Origin: a virus
IMG/VR virus record: IMGVR_UViG_3300043438_000648
Span: 1 to 39,258 of that record
DNA length: 39,258 bases
Direction: 5' to 3' (one strand)
The notes beneath the pieces were generated by a model. The model searched no databases. It was not told the origin of the DNA and saw only the letters and a list, made by a program, of their open reading frames with translations. This document shows positions 30,044-38,450 of the stretch, piece after piece. The position numbers and the translations under genes are program-made. Each line of letters starts with the position of its first letter. The stretch's first letter is position 1.

Positions 30044-31657
30044 GTGTCGCGCCAAATCGACGCACAAGAAAAACGCCGCAAACCCCGCGCAGGAACCAAA
30101 AAGCGCATCGTCAACGACGTACCCGAAGACCAGTTCGACCTACGAAAAAAAATCCTTTTAGATCCCGACTGGATATACCCCAACCTCCTAGGCATGCAGC
30201 CATGGAGCAAACAATGGGAAGTCATCCGCAGCGTACGAGACAACAAGCGCACCGCAGTACGATCCTGCCACGGCTCTGGCAAGACAGCAGTAGCCGCAGC
30301 CGTCGTCCTAGAGTTCATGTTGCAAGGGCCATGTCGCGTAATCACGACTGCGCCGACATGGTCACAGGTCGAACAGTTGCTCTGGCGAGAAATTGCTCAG
30401 CGTCATCGACATATTGACCCCGCCTTTGGAAAACTTTTCAAGACGCAACTTGAAGTAGCCCCAGACTGGTTTGCCATCGGACTGTCCACTGACACCCCGG
30501 AACGTTTTCAAGGCCACCACGCCCCCCGAATGCTCTTGGTAGTTGATGAGGCGAGTGGTGTAGATGACGCCATCTACGAAGCCTCCGAAGGATTCCTCAC
30601 CGCCGACGGCGCTCGCGTCCTTCTTATCGGAAACCCGACCCGTACTACTGGAACGTTCTACCGAGCGTTCAAACCAGATTCTGGGTGGCATAGAGTACAT
30701 ATTAGCGCATTCGACTCTCCCAACTTTACCGGAGAAGAAGTACACGAAAACGCTGCGCGAGCACTCGTAACACCAGAATGGGCATCTGACGCAGCAATCC
30801 AGTGGGGCGTTGACTCTCCCGCATACAAAATCCGCGTACTAGGAGACTTCGCGGAAACAACGGGCCGCCAATTCTTCCAGTTCATGCAGAAACTCCAATA
30901 CATTGAGCCTAAAAAGAAGGGCCGCATGCTCGGCCAGCCCGTCAAGGGCGGCACGGTACGCTTCTACGAAGACACAAGCGGGCCAGTAAAGATCTACCAC
31001 GCCCCAGTCAAGGACAGGCGCTACATAGTTTTTGCCGACGTGGCCGGAAGTGTTACAGAAGACACTTTTCAATCCCGTGTAACAAATTACGACTCCACAG
31101 ACGGGTCGGATTACGCAGCAGCAGTAGTCATTGATGCAGAAAATGGTCAAATCTGTGCAGAATTTCACGGAAGACCAGCACTAGACGAGTACGCAGAAGA
31201 ACTCGGCCGCATCGCACACACCTATAACAAGGCGCTACTAGCAGTAGAGCGCAACAGCATGGGCCAAGCAGTACTTCTAATGCTAACCACTACGTTTAAC
31301 TATCCGAATCTGTACAGACCCAAGCATGTCAACAGTACGCGCCCGGATCTTGACCGAAAAATTGGTTGGAACACTAACCAGTCCACCCGGCCCCGCATGC
31401 TAAGCGCACTACAAGCACAAATTCGTGATCATCCCGAAACAATCTGCAGTGAACGTCTGATTGACGAGTTGAAAACGTTTGTTTACGACAAGCGTGGCCG
31501 CGAAGGCGCTGATTATGGGTGCCACGACGATATGGTGATGGCTGCTGGCGGCGCTTTTGCTGTTATGCAGGAAACGATGTACAGGCCGATTGATCTTCGC
31601 CCGCCACAGCGTAGAAAAAGTTCTACAACGATTACAAAGCGCGCACCGCGCGTATGA
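30044..31657 (+). CDS. terL: Terminase large subunit
   Basis: 537 residues, GTG start. ATPase domain: Walker A 'SCHGSGKT' (K80), Walker B 'LLVVDEAS' (D168, E169) and coupling motif 'LIGNPTRTTG'. Nuclease domain of RNase H fold: 'YIVFADVAG' (D332), 'LLAVERNSMG' and 'CHDDMVMA' (D495, D496). This is the motor that translocates DNA into the procapsid and cuts it. All catalytic blocks look intact. The codon choice is rich in C- and A-ending codons until about 31.4 kb, then shifts to T/G-ending codons as in the other structural genes. Confidence 0.95.
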   Translation: MSRQIDAQEKRRKPRAGTKKRIVNDVPEDQFDLRKKILLDPDWIYPNLLGMQPWSKQWEVIRSVRDNKRTAVRSCHGSGKTAVAAAVVLEFMLQGPCRVITTAPTWSQVEQLLWREIAQRHRHIDPAFGKLFKTQLEVAPDWFAIGLSTDTPERFQGHHAPRMLLVVDEASGVDDAIYEASEGFLTADGARVLLIGNPTRTTGTFYRAFKPDSGWHRVHISAFDSPNFTGEEVHENAARALVTPEWASDAAIQWGVDSPAYKIRVLGDFAETTGRQFFQFMQKLQYIEPKKKGRMLGQPVKGGTVRFYEDTSGPVKIYHAPVKDRRYIVFADVAGSVTEDTFQSRVTNYDSTDGSDYAAAVVIDAENGQICAEFHGRPALDEYAEELGRIAHTYNKALLAVERNSMGQAVLLMLTTTFNYPNLYRPKHVNSTRPDLDRKIGWNTNQSTRPRMLSALQAQIRDHPETICSERLIDELKTFVYDKRGREGADYGCHDDMVMAAGGAFAVMQETMYRPIDLRPPQRRKSSTTITKRAPRV

Positions 31658-31669
31658 TAAAGTTTTTAT

Positions 31670-31951
31670 ATGTCTAACAGTAGTGATGCTTGGCAGCGCA
31701 AAGAAGGAAAAAACCCATCCGGTGGGCTAAACGCTGCTGGCAGAGCATCGTACAACAGACAAAACCCCGGCAAGCCCGGCCTCAAGCCTCCCGTCAAGCG
31801 CGCCCAAGCGGCACGATCACCAGAACACGCAGCGCGCAGGCGCTCATTCTGTGATCGCATGATGGGAATGAAGAAAAAGTTGACTAGCGCCAAGACGGCA
31901 AACGATCCGAACAGTCGAATCAATAAGTCGTTGCGGGCGTGGGACTGCTAG
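31670..31951 (+). CDS. Small basic DUF6321-like protein
   Basis: 93 residues. The C-terminal half 'AARRRSFCDRMMGMKKKLTSAKTANDPNSRINKSLRAWDC' (given in part) matches a short conserved protein of podovirus-like marine and freshwater phages, usually near terminase or portal. Strongly basic; function unknown, probably DNA- or virion-associated. No clear ribosome site before ATG 31670. Confidence 0.68.
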   Translation: MSNSSDAWQRKEGKNPSGGLNAAGRASYNRQNPGKPGLKPPVKRAQAARSPEHAARRRSFCDRMMGMKKKLTSAKTANDPNSRINKSLRAWDC

Positions 31952-32031
31952 TCGGTAATACTACTGATATACTTTTAGGGTATGCTTAATAGCCTCCCAG
32001 AAAATGGCCACTAAAGGCCGGAGAGAAAACA
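31952..32031 (+). promoter_or_regulatory. Leader with possible late promoter
   Basis: An 80-base gap holds AT-rich TATACT (31968-31973) and TATGCT (31981-31986), either of which could be a -10 box, and GGAGAG before ATG 32032. Neither has a good -35 at 17 bases. It would feed the portal-capsid genes. Confidence 0.35.
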
Positions 32032-32154
32032 ATGCCGAAGCGTCCAGCGCCAATGAAGAAGAAGCCGAAGCCGACCAAGGCAGCCGCTTCCACTAACGTC
32101 CGTCCCAATGCTGTCAAGAATTTCTTGAAGAAGTACTCGCAGGGAATGCGCTAA
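32032..32154 (+). CDS. Very small basic protein (40 residues)
   Basis: ATG 32032 with GGAGAG upstream, TAA 32152-32154 overlapping the next ATG (TAATG). Lys/Pro/Arg-rich first half ('KRPAPMKKKPKPTK') and a helical 'NAVKNFLKKYSQGMR' end, resembling the low-complexity basic proteins at 5438-6102. Function unknown. Confidence 0.62.
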   Translation: MPKRPAPMKKKPKPTKAAASTNVRPNAVKNFLKKYSQGMR

Positions 32155-32495
32155 TGGGTATCATGCCCCCCGCAGAAGGCGCACCGATGCCCGGCCCCGC
32201 AATGGGCGCACCCGGCATGGAGCCAGCCCCCGCAACGCAGATGCTCGGCCCGCTCGCAATGCTTTCGCAGCAGCAGCAGCAGGCGCTCGGCATGCAGCAG
32301 CAGCAGCAGATGATGCTTCGTGAGGCTATGAAGCAGCAGATCCTCCGCCTTGTCAGCATGATGCCGATGCCTAATCCGGCTGGTGCCGCTGCTCGTACTG
32401 AGCCGCTTCCCCAGTCGATGGGTGAAGAGGGCATGATGGAAAACGAAGAGTCTCCGTCTGGTATGGCTGAGGATCAGAATGAGGAGATGTACTAA
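32154..32495 (+). CDS. Met/Pro/Gln-rich low-complexity protein
   Basis: 113 residues with poly-Gln tracts (QQQQQ twice, encoded by CAG runs), a helical middle and an acidic tail. One-base overlaps on both sides. Perhaps a small scaffold or assembly factor; no family recognised. Confidence 0.58.
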   Translation: MGIMPPAEGAPMPGPAMGAPGMEPAPATQMLGPLAMLSQQQQQALGMQQQQQMMLREAMKQQILRLVSMMPMPNPAGAAARTEPLPQSMGEEGMMENEESPSGMAEDQNEEMY

Positions 32496-33010
32496 TGGCT
32501 TGGACCGACCCCACCCGTTATCCGAACAGCATGGAAATTGCTGATAACGAGGCGTTTCTTAACACGAACGTTATCGACAACCTTGTTTACCTGAAGGCAA
32601 ACAGTGGTGGAAGCGATGTTGTATTTGCAGCCACATCAGATCAGGCAAATCTGTTTACAACGGCTCCAACACTTGGCAATTGGACAGATCTTGTAACAAC
32701 TGGCGCAACCCGTAGCGGAACAGATATTACGCTTACGCAGACGGGTATCTACGAAATCTTTTTTACTGCCACAATTAGCAACACATCCAGTGGACTGACA
32801 AACGTTTACATCAACAACGTTGCGAACTCTCGTCGGTACGCCAATTTCTATGAAACATTTAATGGTGGAAAAACCGTAAATCTTCATTTTACTGGTTCCC
32901 TGCCCGCTGCAACAGCAATCAACATCAAAGTATCGTCTGCCGTAACCGGAGTGTGGGCACCGTACGGTAGTTACGATCCGCATTGTATTGTGATTCGAAA
33001 GATTGGATAA
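32495..33010 (+). CDS. Jelly-roll virion protein
   Basis: 171 residues. After an N-terminal 40-residue arm, the body has strand motifs 'TQTGIYEIFFTATIS' and 'VNLHFTGSLPAATAINIKVSS' typical of a C1q/TNF-type jelly roll and similar to the C-terminal domain of the fibre protein at 2149-3525. Encoded before the portal, so a head fibre or capsid decoration is likely. Confidence 0.6.
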   Translation: MAWTDPTRYPNSMEIADNEAFLNTNVIDNLVYLKANSGGSDVVFAATSDQANLFTTAPTLGNWTDLVTTGATRSGTDITLTQTGIYEIFFTATISNTSSGLTNVYINNVANSRRYANFYETFNGGKTVNLHFTGSLPAATAINIKVSSAVTGVWAPYGSYDPHCIVIRKIG

Positions 33011-33014
33011 TTAG

Positions 33015-33290
33015 ATGCCCATCAACAATTTCCAAGCCAAAGACGCTTCGCTACCGTCCTACTCTCGCGCTCTTGCCGTCACGCCAAACAACTCCACGGA
33101 TCTCGTGGAAACGACTCGCGCAATTATCGTTGACCACGCAACTCTGCAGCATGCAATGGTCAGCGTTATCCTCATGGGCGACACGGCTGCCGTCACAATC
33201 CCTATTCGCACAGGCGTTGTGACTCCGCTTCGCGTTACCCGTGTCCGCGCTACTGGCACGGACGCAGCAACCGTTATTGCTCTATACTAA
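33015..33290 (+). CDS. Small conserved phage virion-type protein
   Basis: 91 residues. 'ALAVTPNNSTDLVETTRAIIV' and 'VVTPLRVTRVRATGTDAATVIALY' follow the layout of a small beta protein ('...TDL..TRAI.V....LPIR..RV.ATGTTA..I.AL') found near portal or capsid genes in many phages; often called a decoration or spike protein without proof. Confidence 0.62.
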   Translation: MPINNFQAKDASLPSYSRALAVTPNNSTDLVETTRAIIVDHATLQHAMVSVILMGDTAAVTIPIRTGVVTPLRVTRVRATGTDAATVIALY

Positions 33291-33294
33291 AAAT

Positions 33295-35034
33295 ATGGAG
33301 CCTTACGACGAGCGAGAATTGCTTGCGCGATTCAACAAGTGTTTCGACTCTGCAAAAGCACCACACACCGCTCGCGTAAACAAGTACGAGAAGTGCGACG
33401 ACGCCTATAACGCTGTCCTAAAGCCGCGCGACGATGATTGGCAGAGTGATCTGCACCCGCCATACGTCATGCAGATCATTGAGTTGCTCGCCAGCAACAT
33501 GATTGATGAGAATCAGCGCGCCAAAGTTCTCTCCGCCCAGCCCGCAAATGACGAGTCCGCCAACCTGCACGAGCACCTGCTCAACCAGCAGCGCGAGGCT
33601 GATCGTTATCACGAAAAGTTGGTGCCATTTGTTCTGCAGGCACTTATCCGTGGCTTTACGGTAGGCAAGATTACTTGGCGCGAAGAGTGGCGCAAGGTAA
33701 AGCAGCGAGATTTTCAGCCCTCGCCGTTTGGTTCGCAGATGATTGGCAAGGTCACGGAGACTCGCGTACCGTATCGCCAGCAGCCCGGCTTTGTTGTCAT
33801 CGATGCTAAGCAGTTCTTGTGGGATCCGACGGCGCATTCTATTGACGATGCTTCCGAAGTTTTCCATGTGACGTACGAAAACAAGAAGTCACTCAAGGCT
33901 AGTGGCGTCTACGAAAACGTTGACGAGATTAGTGATGGCGCGTCTAGCGAGTTTGAAGGAACTAACGCTAACAAGCGCAAGGGCCGCGTTGAAGTTATTG
34001 AGTGGTGGCACCGTGAGGGTGACGAGATTTACCTCACCACTATCGCTAATCGTGGCACGATCCTGCGTCACGAGTGCAGCCCGTTCTGGCATGGCGAGTT
34101 CCCATTTGTTACCGCCTCGCCAATGCCTAGCCTGTTTGAACTCGCCGGGCATAGCGTTGTCGAAATGATTGCTGATATTCAGGCAGCGTTGTGGGAGATG
34201 CAGAACCATCGCATTGACAACACTCGTTTCATGTCAAACGCTGCCGTGTTTGTTGATCCGTCCGCCGAGCAGCAGGACTTTCGCCTTATGCCGGGCGGCA
34301 TTCTTCGCGCTCGTCCCGATCAGATTCAAGCGTGGCAGCCCGCCACCAGCATCATTGGGCCTACCGTTCAGGCAGAAGAGTTGCTCAAGGGCGACCTGCA
34401 GAACCTCAGTGGCGCTGTCGCCTACCTGAGCGGCGCTTCTAATTCGCAGATGGATCAGAGCACCGCCACCGGTATTAGCATTATCCAGAACATGGCAACA
34501 AAGCGCATCATGCGCATGAAGCAGCAGATCCTATTTGCTCTCAAGCGCGTCGGCGAGCAGCAGATTGCTTTGAACCAGCAGTTGCTTCCCCCCAACGTCG
34601 CTATCCGTATTGATCGTGGCGCTGCGGCTATTGAGTGGAAGGCCGCTAATCCGGCGATGCTTCAGGGTAAGTATGAGTATGTCGTGGAGGACGCGGCAGA
34701 GTCTCTTATTCGGCAGGAGAAGCGCGCCGAAGCCCTTGCCAAGGCTAACTTTTTGACTGCTAACTATATGCTTATGCAGCAGGCTGGCATCACTCTTGAC
34801 CTGAAGAAGGTTGTAGAGGATGTCACCGAAGCGTTTAGTGAGGAACCTTCCAAGTACTTCAAGGAAGAGCCTCCCACGATGCCCGCCCCGCAACTGGTCG
34901 GCGGTGGAGGGGCGGCGGCGGCACCGACACCCGAGGCAATGGCTGCTGGAGGAGGGCAGGGCGGTATGCCTGCTGCTGCTCCCGAGGCTAACGCTGAGGC
35001 CGGTGCCGCCGTGCCACCCCCTGAGGCCGCATGA
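33295..35034 (+). CDS. Portal protein
   Basis: 579 residues from ATG 33295; an in-frame GTG at 33241 lies inside the previous gene. Podovirus-type portal: an N-terminal helical wing ('WQSDLHPPYVMQIIELLASNMI', 'HEKLVPFVLQALIRGFTVGKITWR'), a central 'GFVVIDAKQFLWDPTA' and 'EFPFVTASPMPSLFELAGHSVVEMIADIQAALWEMQNHRIDN', the stem/crown helix 'TATGISIIQNMATKRIMRMKQQI', and a Gly/Ala/Pro-rich tail. Forms the dodecameric ring for DNA entry. No ribosome-binding site is evident; translation is probably coupled to the upstream gene. Confidence 0.88.
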   Translation: MEPYDERELLARFNKCFDSAKAPHTARVNKYEKCDDAYNAVLKPRDDDWQSDLHPPYVMQIIELLASNMIDENQRAKVLSAQPANDESANLHEHLLNQQREADRYHEKLVPFVLQALIRGFTVGKITWREEWRKVKQRDFQPSPFGSQMIGKVTETRVPYRQQPGFVVIDAKQFLWDPTAHSIDDASEVFHVTYENKKSLKASGVYENVDEISDGASSEFEGTNANKRKGRVEVIEWWHREGDEIYLTTIANRGTILRHECSPFWHGEFPFVTASPMPSLFELAGHSVVEMIADIQAALWEMQNHRIDNTRFMSNAAVFVDPSAEQQDFRLMPGGILRARPDQIQAWQPATSIIGPTVQAEELLKGDLQNLSGAVAYLSGASNSQMDQSTATGISIIQNMATKRIMRMKQQILFALKRVGEQQIALNQQLLPPNVAIRIDRGAAAIEWKAANPAMLQGKYEYVVEDAAESLIRQEKRAEALAKANFLTANYMLMQQAGITLDLKKVVEDVTEAFSEEPSKYFKEEPPTMPAPQLVGGGGAAAAPTPEAMAAGGGQGGMPAAAPEANAEAGAAVPPPEAA

Positions 35035-35231
35035 GCAATCTGCTTGACTCCTTGTTGAGTCAGACAAGTTGGGTTGCGGTAGAAGAAGAACTTACGCGCC
35101 GTAAAGATGTGCTTTTGCGCCAGATGGTGTACGATAATCTTAGTTACGAGGATTACTTGCGACTAAGTGGCGAAGTCAAAGGACTTGATTTCGTCATCAA
35201 ACTAAAGTCAAGGAGACTAAACAGTGTCTGA
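35031..35231 (+). CDS. Small protein between portal and scaffold
   Basis: 66 residues, 4-bp overlap with the portal stop and 8 bp with the scaffold gene. Helical: 'WVAVEEELTRRKDVLLRQMVYDNLSYEDYLRLSGEVKGLDFVI' type. Short helical proteins in this slot are common in podovirus-like phages; function unknown. Confidence 0.62.
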   Translation: MSNLLDSLLSQTSWVAVEEELTRRKDVLLRQMVYDNLSYEDYLRLSGEVKGLDFVIKLKSRRLNSV

Positions 35232-36063
35232 CGATGACATCCTGATGGAGACGATCCGAGCGGCTCAGGTAGACGAAGAGCCTCTGGACGACCAGCCCGT
35301 TGAGGAGCATCCGGTTGCCGAGCAGAGCGAAGAGGAAGATTCTCGCGTATTTGCTGGCAAGTACCAGAATGCTGATGATCTTGAGAATGCTTACCTAGAG
35401 TTGCAGCGTAAGTTTCACGAGTCGCGCCAGCCCGACCCCGAGCCAGAGTATGAGCAGCCCGCTGCTCCCCAGTACTTTGGTCAGGAGCCTACGACTGAGG
35501 CCGAGGTTGTGTCGTTTGCTGAGCAGGATCCGTCAAACGCTGCAATGTGGGTGCTGAGCAATAGTGATCGGCTTCCAGATGATCTTGCTAATGCGGTGCT
35601 TGAGCATTGGTGGACGCAGAAGCCGTGGGAGGCAACCCAGTACTTCATGGAGCAGCGCCTGAACACTGAGCGCGACCAGTTGGCGGACATGACGATGCCG
35701 CTGCTTGAGCAGCATGAGCGCGCCGTGATGATGGACGCTTACGAAATGATCGTTGACGCCGTGCCGGATTATGACGAGTATCAGGAGCGCGTCGAACAGT
35801 TTATTGATGAGCGTGACGTTAGTGGCATCATTCCTCCGGGCAGTGAGACTGACCCGGTTGCGCTAGCCGAAGGAATTGGTACAATTGTAGGGATTATTAA
35901 GTGGCACGAATATCAGACTGCCATGCGTAATCAGGGGATGATTGTCCCCGATCAAGAAATCGCTCAGGCTCCAATGGTCAGTACGCGGAATACGACAAAC
36001 CCCGCAGACCTTGGTAGTGATGAGGCAGACGACTTGATTCGGAACATGATTCTCAACGCCTAA
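35224..36063 (+). CDS. Scaffold protein
   Basis: 279 residues, GTG start with AAGGAGA upstream. Very acidic N-terminal region (EEPLDDQPVEEHP), the 'FAGKYQNADDLENAYLELQRK' motif common to phage scaffolds, long charged helical segments and an ordered C-terminal end. Direct neighbours portal and capsid protein support the role in procapsid assembly. Confidence 0.8.
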   Translation: MSDDDILMETIRAAQVDEEPLDDQPVEEHPVAEQSEEEDSRVFAGKYQNADDLENAYLELQRKFHESRQPDPEPEYEQPAAPQYFGQEPTTEAEVVSFAEQDPSNAAMWVLSNSDRLPDDLANAVLEHWWTQKPWEATQYFMEQRLNTERDQLADMTMPLLEQHERAVMMDAYEMIVDAVPDYDEYQERVEQFIDERDVSGIIPPGSETDPVALAEGIGTIVGIIKWHEYQTAMRNQGMIVPDQEIAQAPMVSTRNTTNPADLGSDEADDLIRNMILNA

Positions 36064-36096
36064 GCGGGCCGCCTGACCAGAGCGACACCCCACTAG

Positions 36097-36136
36097 GGTT
36101 TTCGACCAGATTCAAAATGAAAACCAAAGTAGGAGG
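36097..36136 (+). promoter_or_regulatory. Capsid gene leader: 5' hairpin and perfect ribosome site
   Basis: GGTTTTC (36097-36103) pairs with GAAAACC (36119-36125) across 15 nt, and AGGAGG (36131-36136) lies 8 nt before ATG 36145. The long leader, hairpin and consensus site set the capsid gene apart from the coupled genes around it and fit very strong expression. Confidence 0.6.
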
Positions 36137-36144
36137 TTCGGGCT

Positions 36145-37308
36145 ATGCCTGTTACCGTTGTTAGTGGAGTCGTCAGTGACGATGTATCCACCCTTTTGCA
36201 GGCCCGCCGTGTCGTTGACATGGATCCTGTTATCAAGCAGTTGGAGCCGGACGACGCTCCGTTTACTGTCATGCTTTCGCAGGTGTCTTCGCGTCCCGCG
36301 AAGTCCCAGAAGGTTGAGTGGCTTTCGGATCAGTTGGTTCCGCGTCTGACGACGCTGGCCGCCGCTGTTCTGATTGGCGACACGACCATCACCGTTGCTA
36401 CTGGCACGGGTGCGTATTTCCGTCCCAACGACATTCTCCGCCTTGCAAACGGCGAGAACGTCAAGGTCACCAGCATCGCTACGGATGTCCTCACGGTCAC
36501 TCGTAGCATTGGTTCGGTTGCCGCTTCGGCTGTTTCGACCGCAACGGACGTTATCAAGATTGGTAACGCTTCGTCTGAGGGCGCAACGCTTGGCGACATC
36601 CGCATGACGCAGCAGGTTGCTAACTACAACTACTGCCAGATCCAGCGCGACCCGCTCGGCTTTACCAACACGCTGATCCAGTCGGATCTGTATGGTGGCA
36701 ACGAGCCGCAGTACGAGGCCAAGAAGAAGATGATGGAGCATCGTCGCCAGATTGAGAACACGCTGTTCTTCGGTCAGCGCGACCTTGCTACTGGCGCGTC
36801 CCCCACGGGTTTCTGTGGCGGCCTTGCCGACTTCATCTCGTCCAACATCACCACCGTTGGTGGCAACCTCTCGGAGAGCGGTTTTGCTACGTTCCTCCGC
36901 ACGGGTTTCCGTTACGGTTCGCGGAACAAGGTGCTCTTCGCCTCGCCGCTGGTCGTGTCGGCTCTGTCCTCGTTCCCGCAGGGCAAGTTGGCGCTCCCGT
37001 CGTCCGACGTGAAGTCGTACGGTGTGTCGCTGATGGAGTATCGTGGTGCCAATGGTGGTACCGTCAAGATCGTTGAGAAGCGTGATTGGCTTGACTTCTC
37101 CACGGCAAGCAATCAGATCGGCTCGTGGGCCGTGCTGGTTGACATGGACGACGTCGTCATGCGCCCGCTGCGCAAGACGGTGCTGCTCCCGAACCGTCAG
37201 GCTCCCGACCGGGATTCGACGATTCAGGAGTACCTGACCGAGTTCTCGCTGCAGGTCGGCGTTGAGCAGAATCACGCGATCCTTCGCGGCGTGACCGGTT
37301 ACGCATAG
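36145..37308 (+). CDS. Major capsid protein, DUF5309 type
   Basis: 387 residues. Layout of the DUF5309 (SU10-like) HK97-fold capsid family: 'VDMDPVIKQLEPDDAPFTVMLSQ', 'KVEWLSDQLVPR', an inserted strand domain ('FRPNDILRLANGENVKVTSI'), 'YCQIQRDPLGFTNTL', 'YEAKKKMMEHRRQIENTLFFGQRDL', and the C-terminal 'YGVSLMEYRGANGGTVKIVEKRDWL'. Scaffold lies directly upstream. Hairpins on both sides suggest a stable, abundant mRNA segment. Confidence 0.9.
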   Translation: MPVTVVSGVVSDDVSTLLQARRVVDMDPVIKQLEPDDAPFTVMLSQVSSRPAKSQKVEWLSDQLVPRLTTLAAAVLIGDTTITVATGTGAYFRPNDILRLANGENVKVTSIATDVLTVTRSIGSVAASAVSTATDVIKIGNASSEGATLGDIRMTQQVANYNYCQIQRDPLGFTNTLIQSDLYGGNEPQYEAKKKMMEHRRQIENTLFFGQRDLATGASPTGFCGGLADFISSNITTVGGNLSESGFATFLRTGFRYGSRNKVLFASPLVVSALSSFPQGKLALPSSDVKSYGVSLMEYRGANGGTVKIVEKRDWLDFSTASNQIGSWAVLVDMDDVVMRPLRKTVLLPNRQAPDRDSTIQEYLTEFSLQVGVEQNHAILRGVTGYA

Positions 37309-37315
37309 TTAGTCG

Positions 37316-37329
37316 CCACCTTCGGGTGG
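37316..37329 (+). terminator. Short UUCG-type hairpin after the capsid gene
   Basis: CCACC (37316-37320), TTCG loop, GGTGG (37325-37329), 7 bases after the stop. The TTCG tetraloop makes it unusually stable. It stands in tandem with the larger hairpin that follows. Confidence 0.6.
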
Positions 37330-37334
37330 TCATC

Positions 37335-37379
37335 AGGAGCCTCTGGCGCTACAATCTAATTGTAGTACCAGAGGCTCCT
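37335..37379 (+). terminator. Long bipartite hairpin after the capsid gene
   Basis: AGGAGCCTCTGG (37335-37346) pairs perfectly with CCAGAGGCTCCT (37368-37379); inside it CTACAAT (37349-37355) pairs with ATTGTAG (37359-37365) around a 3-nt loop. TTTGTCTT follows, a weak T-tract. It probably stops most transcripts or protects the capsid mRNA 3' end while letting some read through to the tail genes. Confidence 0.8.
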
Positions 37380-37407
37380 TTGTCTTACAGAAAGAGAGAA
37401 CACTCAC

Positions 37408-38100
37408 ATGCGATTTGTTAGCCGCTCCGCTAACTACACGTTCATCGTCCGAGGCGAGACCGAGTACGAGGTTTTTGAAACCGCCAACGGCACGATGATC
37501 CCACGCAATATTAAGAAGCCTGCGCTTATCGTTGAGTTTAAGCATGGCATGGCTTACCCCGACGAGAACTACGCGGCCCTGCTGCATTGGTCTGGTCAGG
37601 CAACCTCGCGCACAGATCCCGAGCGCGTCAATGCAAGCGGTACGTCTGCCGCCGACATCTTTGGCGCTGTCCCTTATCAGCGCGGCATTGTAATTCAGGA
37701 CGGCGTTGGTCGCATTTCTGGTGTAAGCAACGCATCGCGACCCGACTTTAACTTCAGCCTGTTCGACACTGAGTGGATCGACGACCTTGATGATCGTAAG
37801 GAAGCCGAATCTACGCTCTTGGAGAATGCCGACAATGGCGTCTGGTACGTCAAGGTTGACGCAATCGAAGTTGCTCCTCCGTGGCCGAACTACAACAAGA
37901 TTCGCGCTAAGAAGGGCGCAACTGTTGCCGACGCCATCGCTGAAAAGTGCGTTGAGGATGGTTACGACGTGGCTGCAGTGATCGCCTACGAGAAGGCTCA
38001 CGCTGACCGCCCCGCCGTTATCTCGGCCCTTACCGCAATCGGAAATACCATTGCTGCTAATGCTGAAGAGGCAGAGGCGCTTGAGGTAGAAGTCGTCTAA
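37408..38100 (+). CDS. Hypothetical structural protein after the capsid gene
   Basis: 230 residues. N-terminal beta region ('ANYTFIVRGETEYEVF'), a middle 'FSLFDTEWIDDLDDRKEAESTLLENADNGVWYV', and an Ala/Glu-rich helical C-terminus. No family recognised; position between capsid and adaptor suggests a head or connector component. Stop overlaps the next start (TAATG). Confidence 0.6.
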   Translation: MRFVSRSANYTFIVRGETEYEVFETANGTMIPRNIKKPALIVEFKHGMAYPDENYAALLHWSGQATSRTDPERVNASGTSAADIFGAVPYQRGIVIQDGVGRISGVSNASRPDFNFSLFDTEWIDDLDDRKEAESTLLENADNGVWYVKVDAIEVAPPWPNYNKIRAKKGATVADAIAEKCVEDGYDVAAVIAYEKAHADRPAVISALTAIGNTIAANAEEAEALEVEVV

Positions 38101-38450
38101 TGTTTGGAGTCCCGGTCACTGCCCACGCTGAAGAAACTGCCGACGTTGTTCACGGTGCGGACGAGTCCACGCTTAAGTGGTATATCAGTCAGGATGGCTT
38201 TGACCAGATTCGGCTGGGAATGGTTTGCGGCTCTTGCCTTGAGCCATTCCCGGCCGCCCCAGAGGCGCGTAATGCGAAGGTGTGGCGCGATCATGCGCAC
38301 CACTATGCTGGTATTCGTAGCGCCGAAGAGTTGATGGCTCTCGTCACTAAGGGCCGTTGTCCTGTTTGTCAGTCCGAGGTTTCTATGGAGATGACGAATG
38401 CTACGCATCGCGGCAAGGACGAGTTTGAGCCAGAGGATGGTGCGTACTAA
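38100..38450 (+). CDS. Zinc-ribbon protein
   Basis: 116 residues. Two CxxC knuckles, 'VCGSCLEP' and 'RCPVCQSE', about 55 residues apart, with a His cluster between them ('DHAHHYAG'), pointing to a zinc-binding fold. One-base overlaps with both neighbours. Role in the virion or in late regulation is open. Confidence 0.62.
   Translation: MFGVPVTAHAEETADVVHGADESTLKWYISQDGFDQIRLGMVCGSCLEPFPAAPEARNAKVWRDHAHHYAGIRSAEELMALVTKGRCPVCQSEVSMEMTNATHRGKDEFEPEDGAY

Noticed and set aside
31956-31972. TAATACTACTGATATAC resembles a T7 promoter
   Set aside because: Only TAATAC and ACT match; no GGG at the right place, no second copy seen and no phage RNA polymerase gene recognised.
33241-33294. GTG start giving a longer portal
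   Set aside because: It would lie entirely within the previous gene; ATG 33295 comes 4 bases after that stop.
36118-36165. 15-codon upstream ORF overlapping the capsid start
   Set aside because: No ribosome site of its own; the ATG falls by chance in the hairpin.
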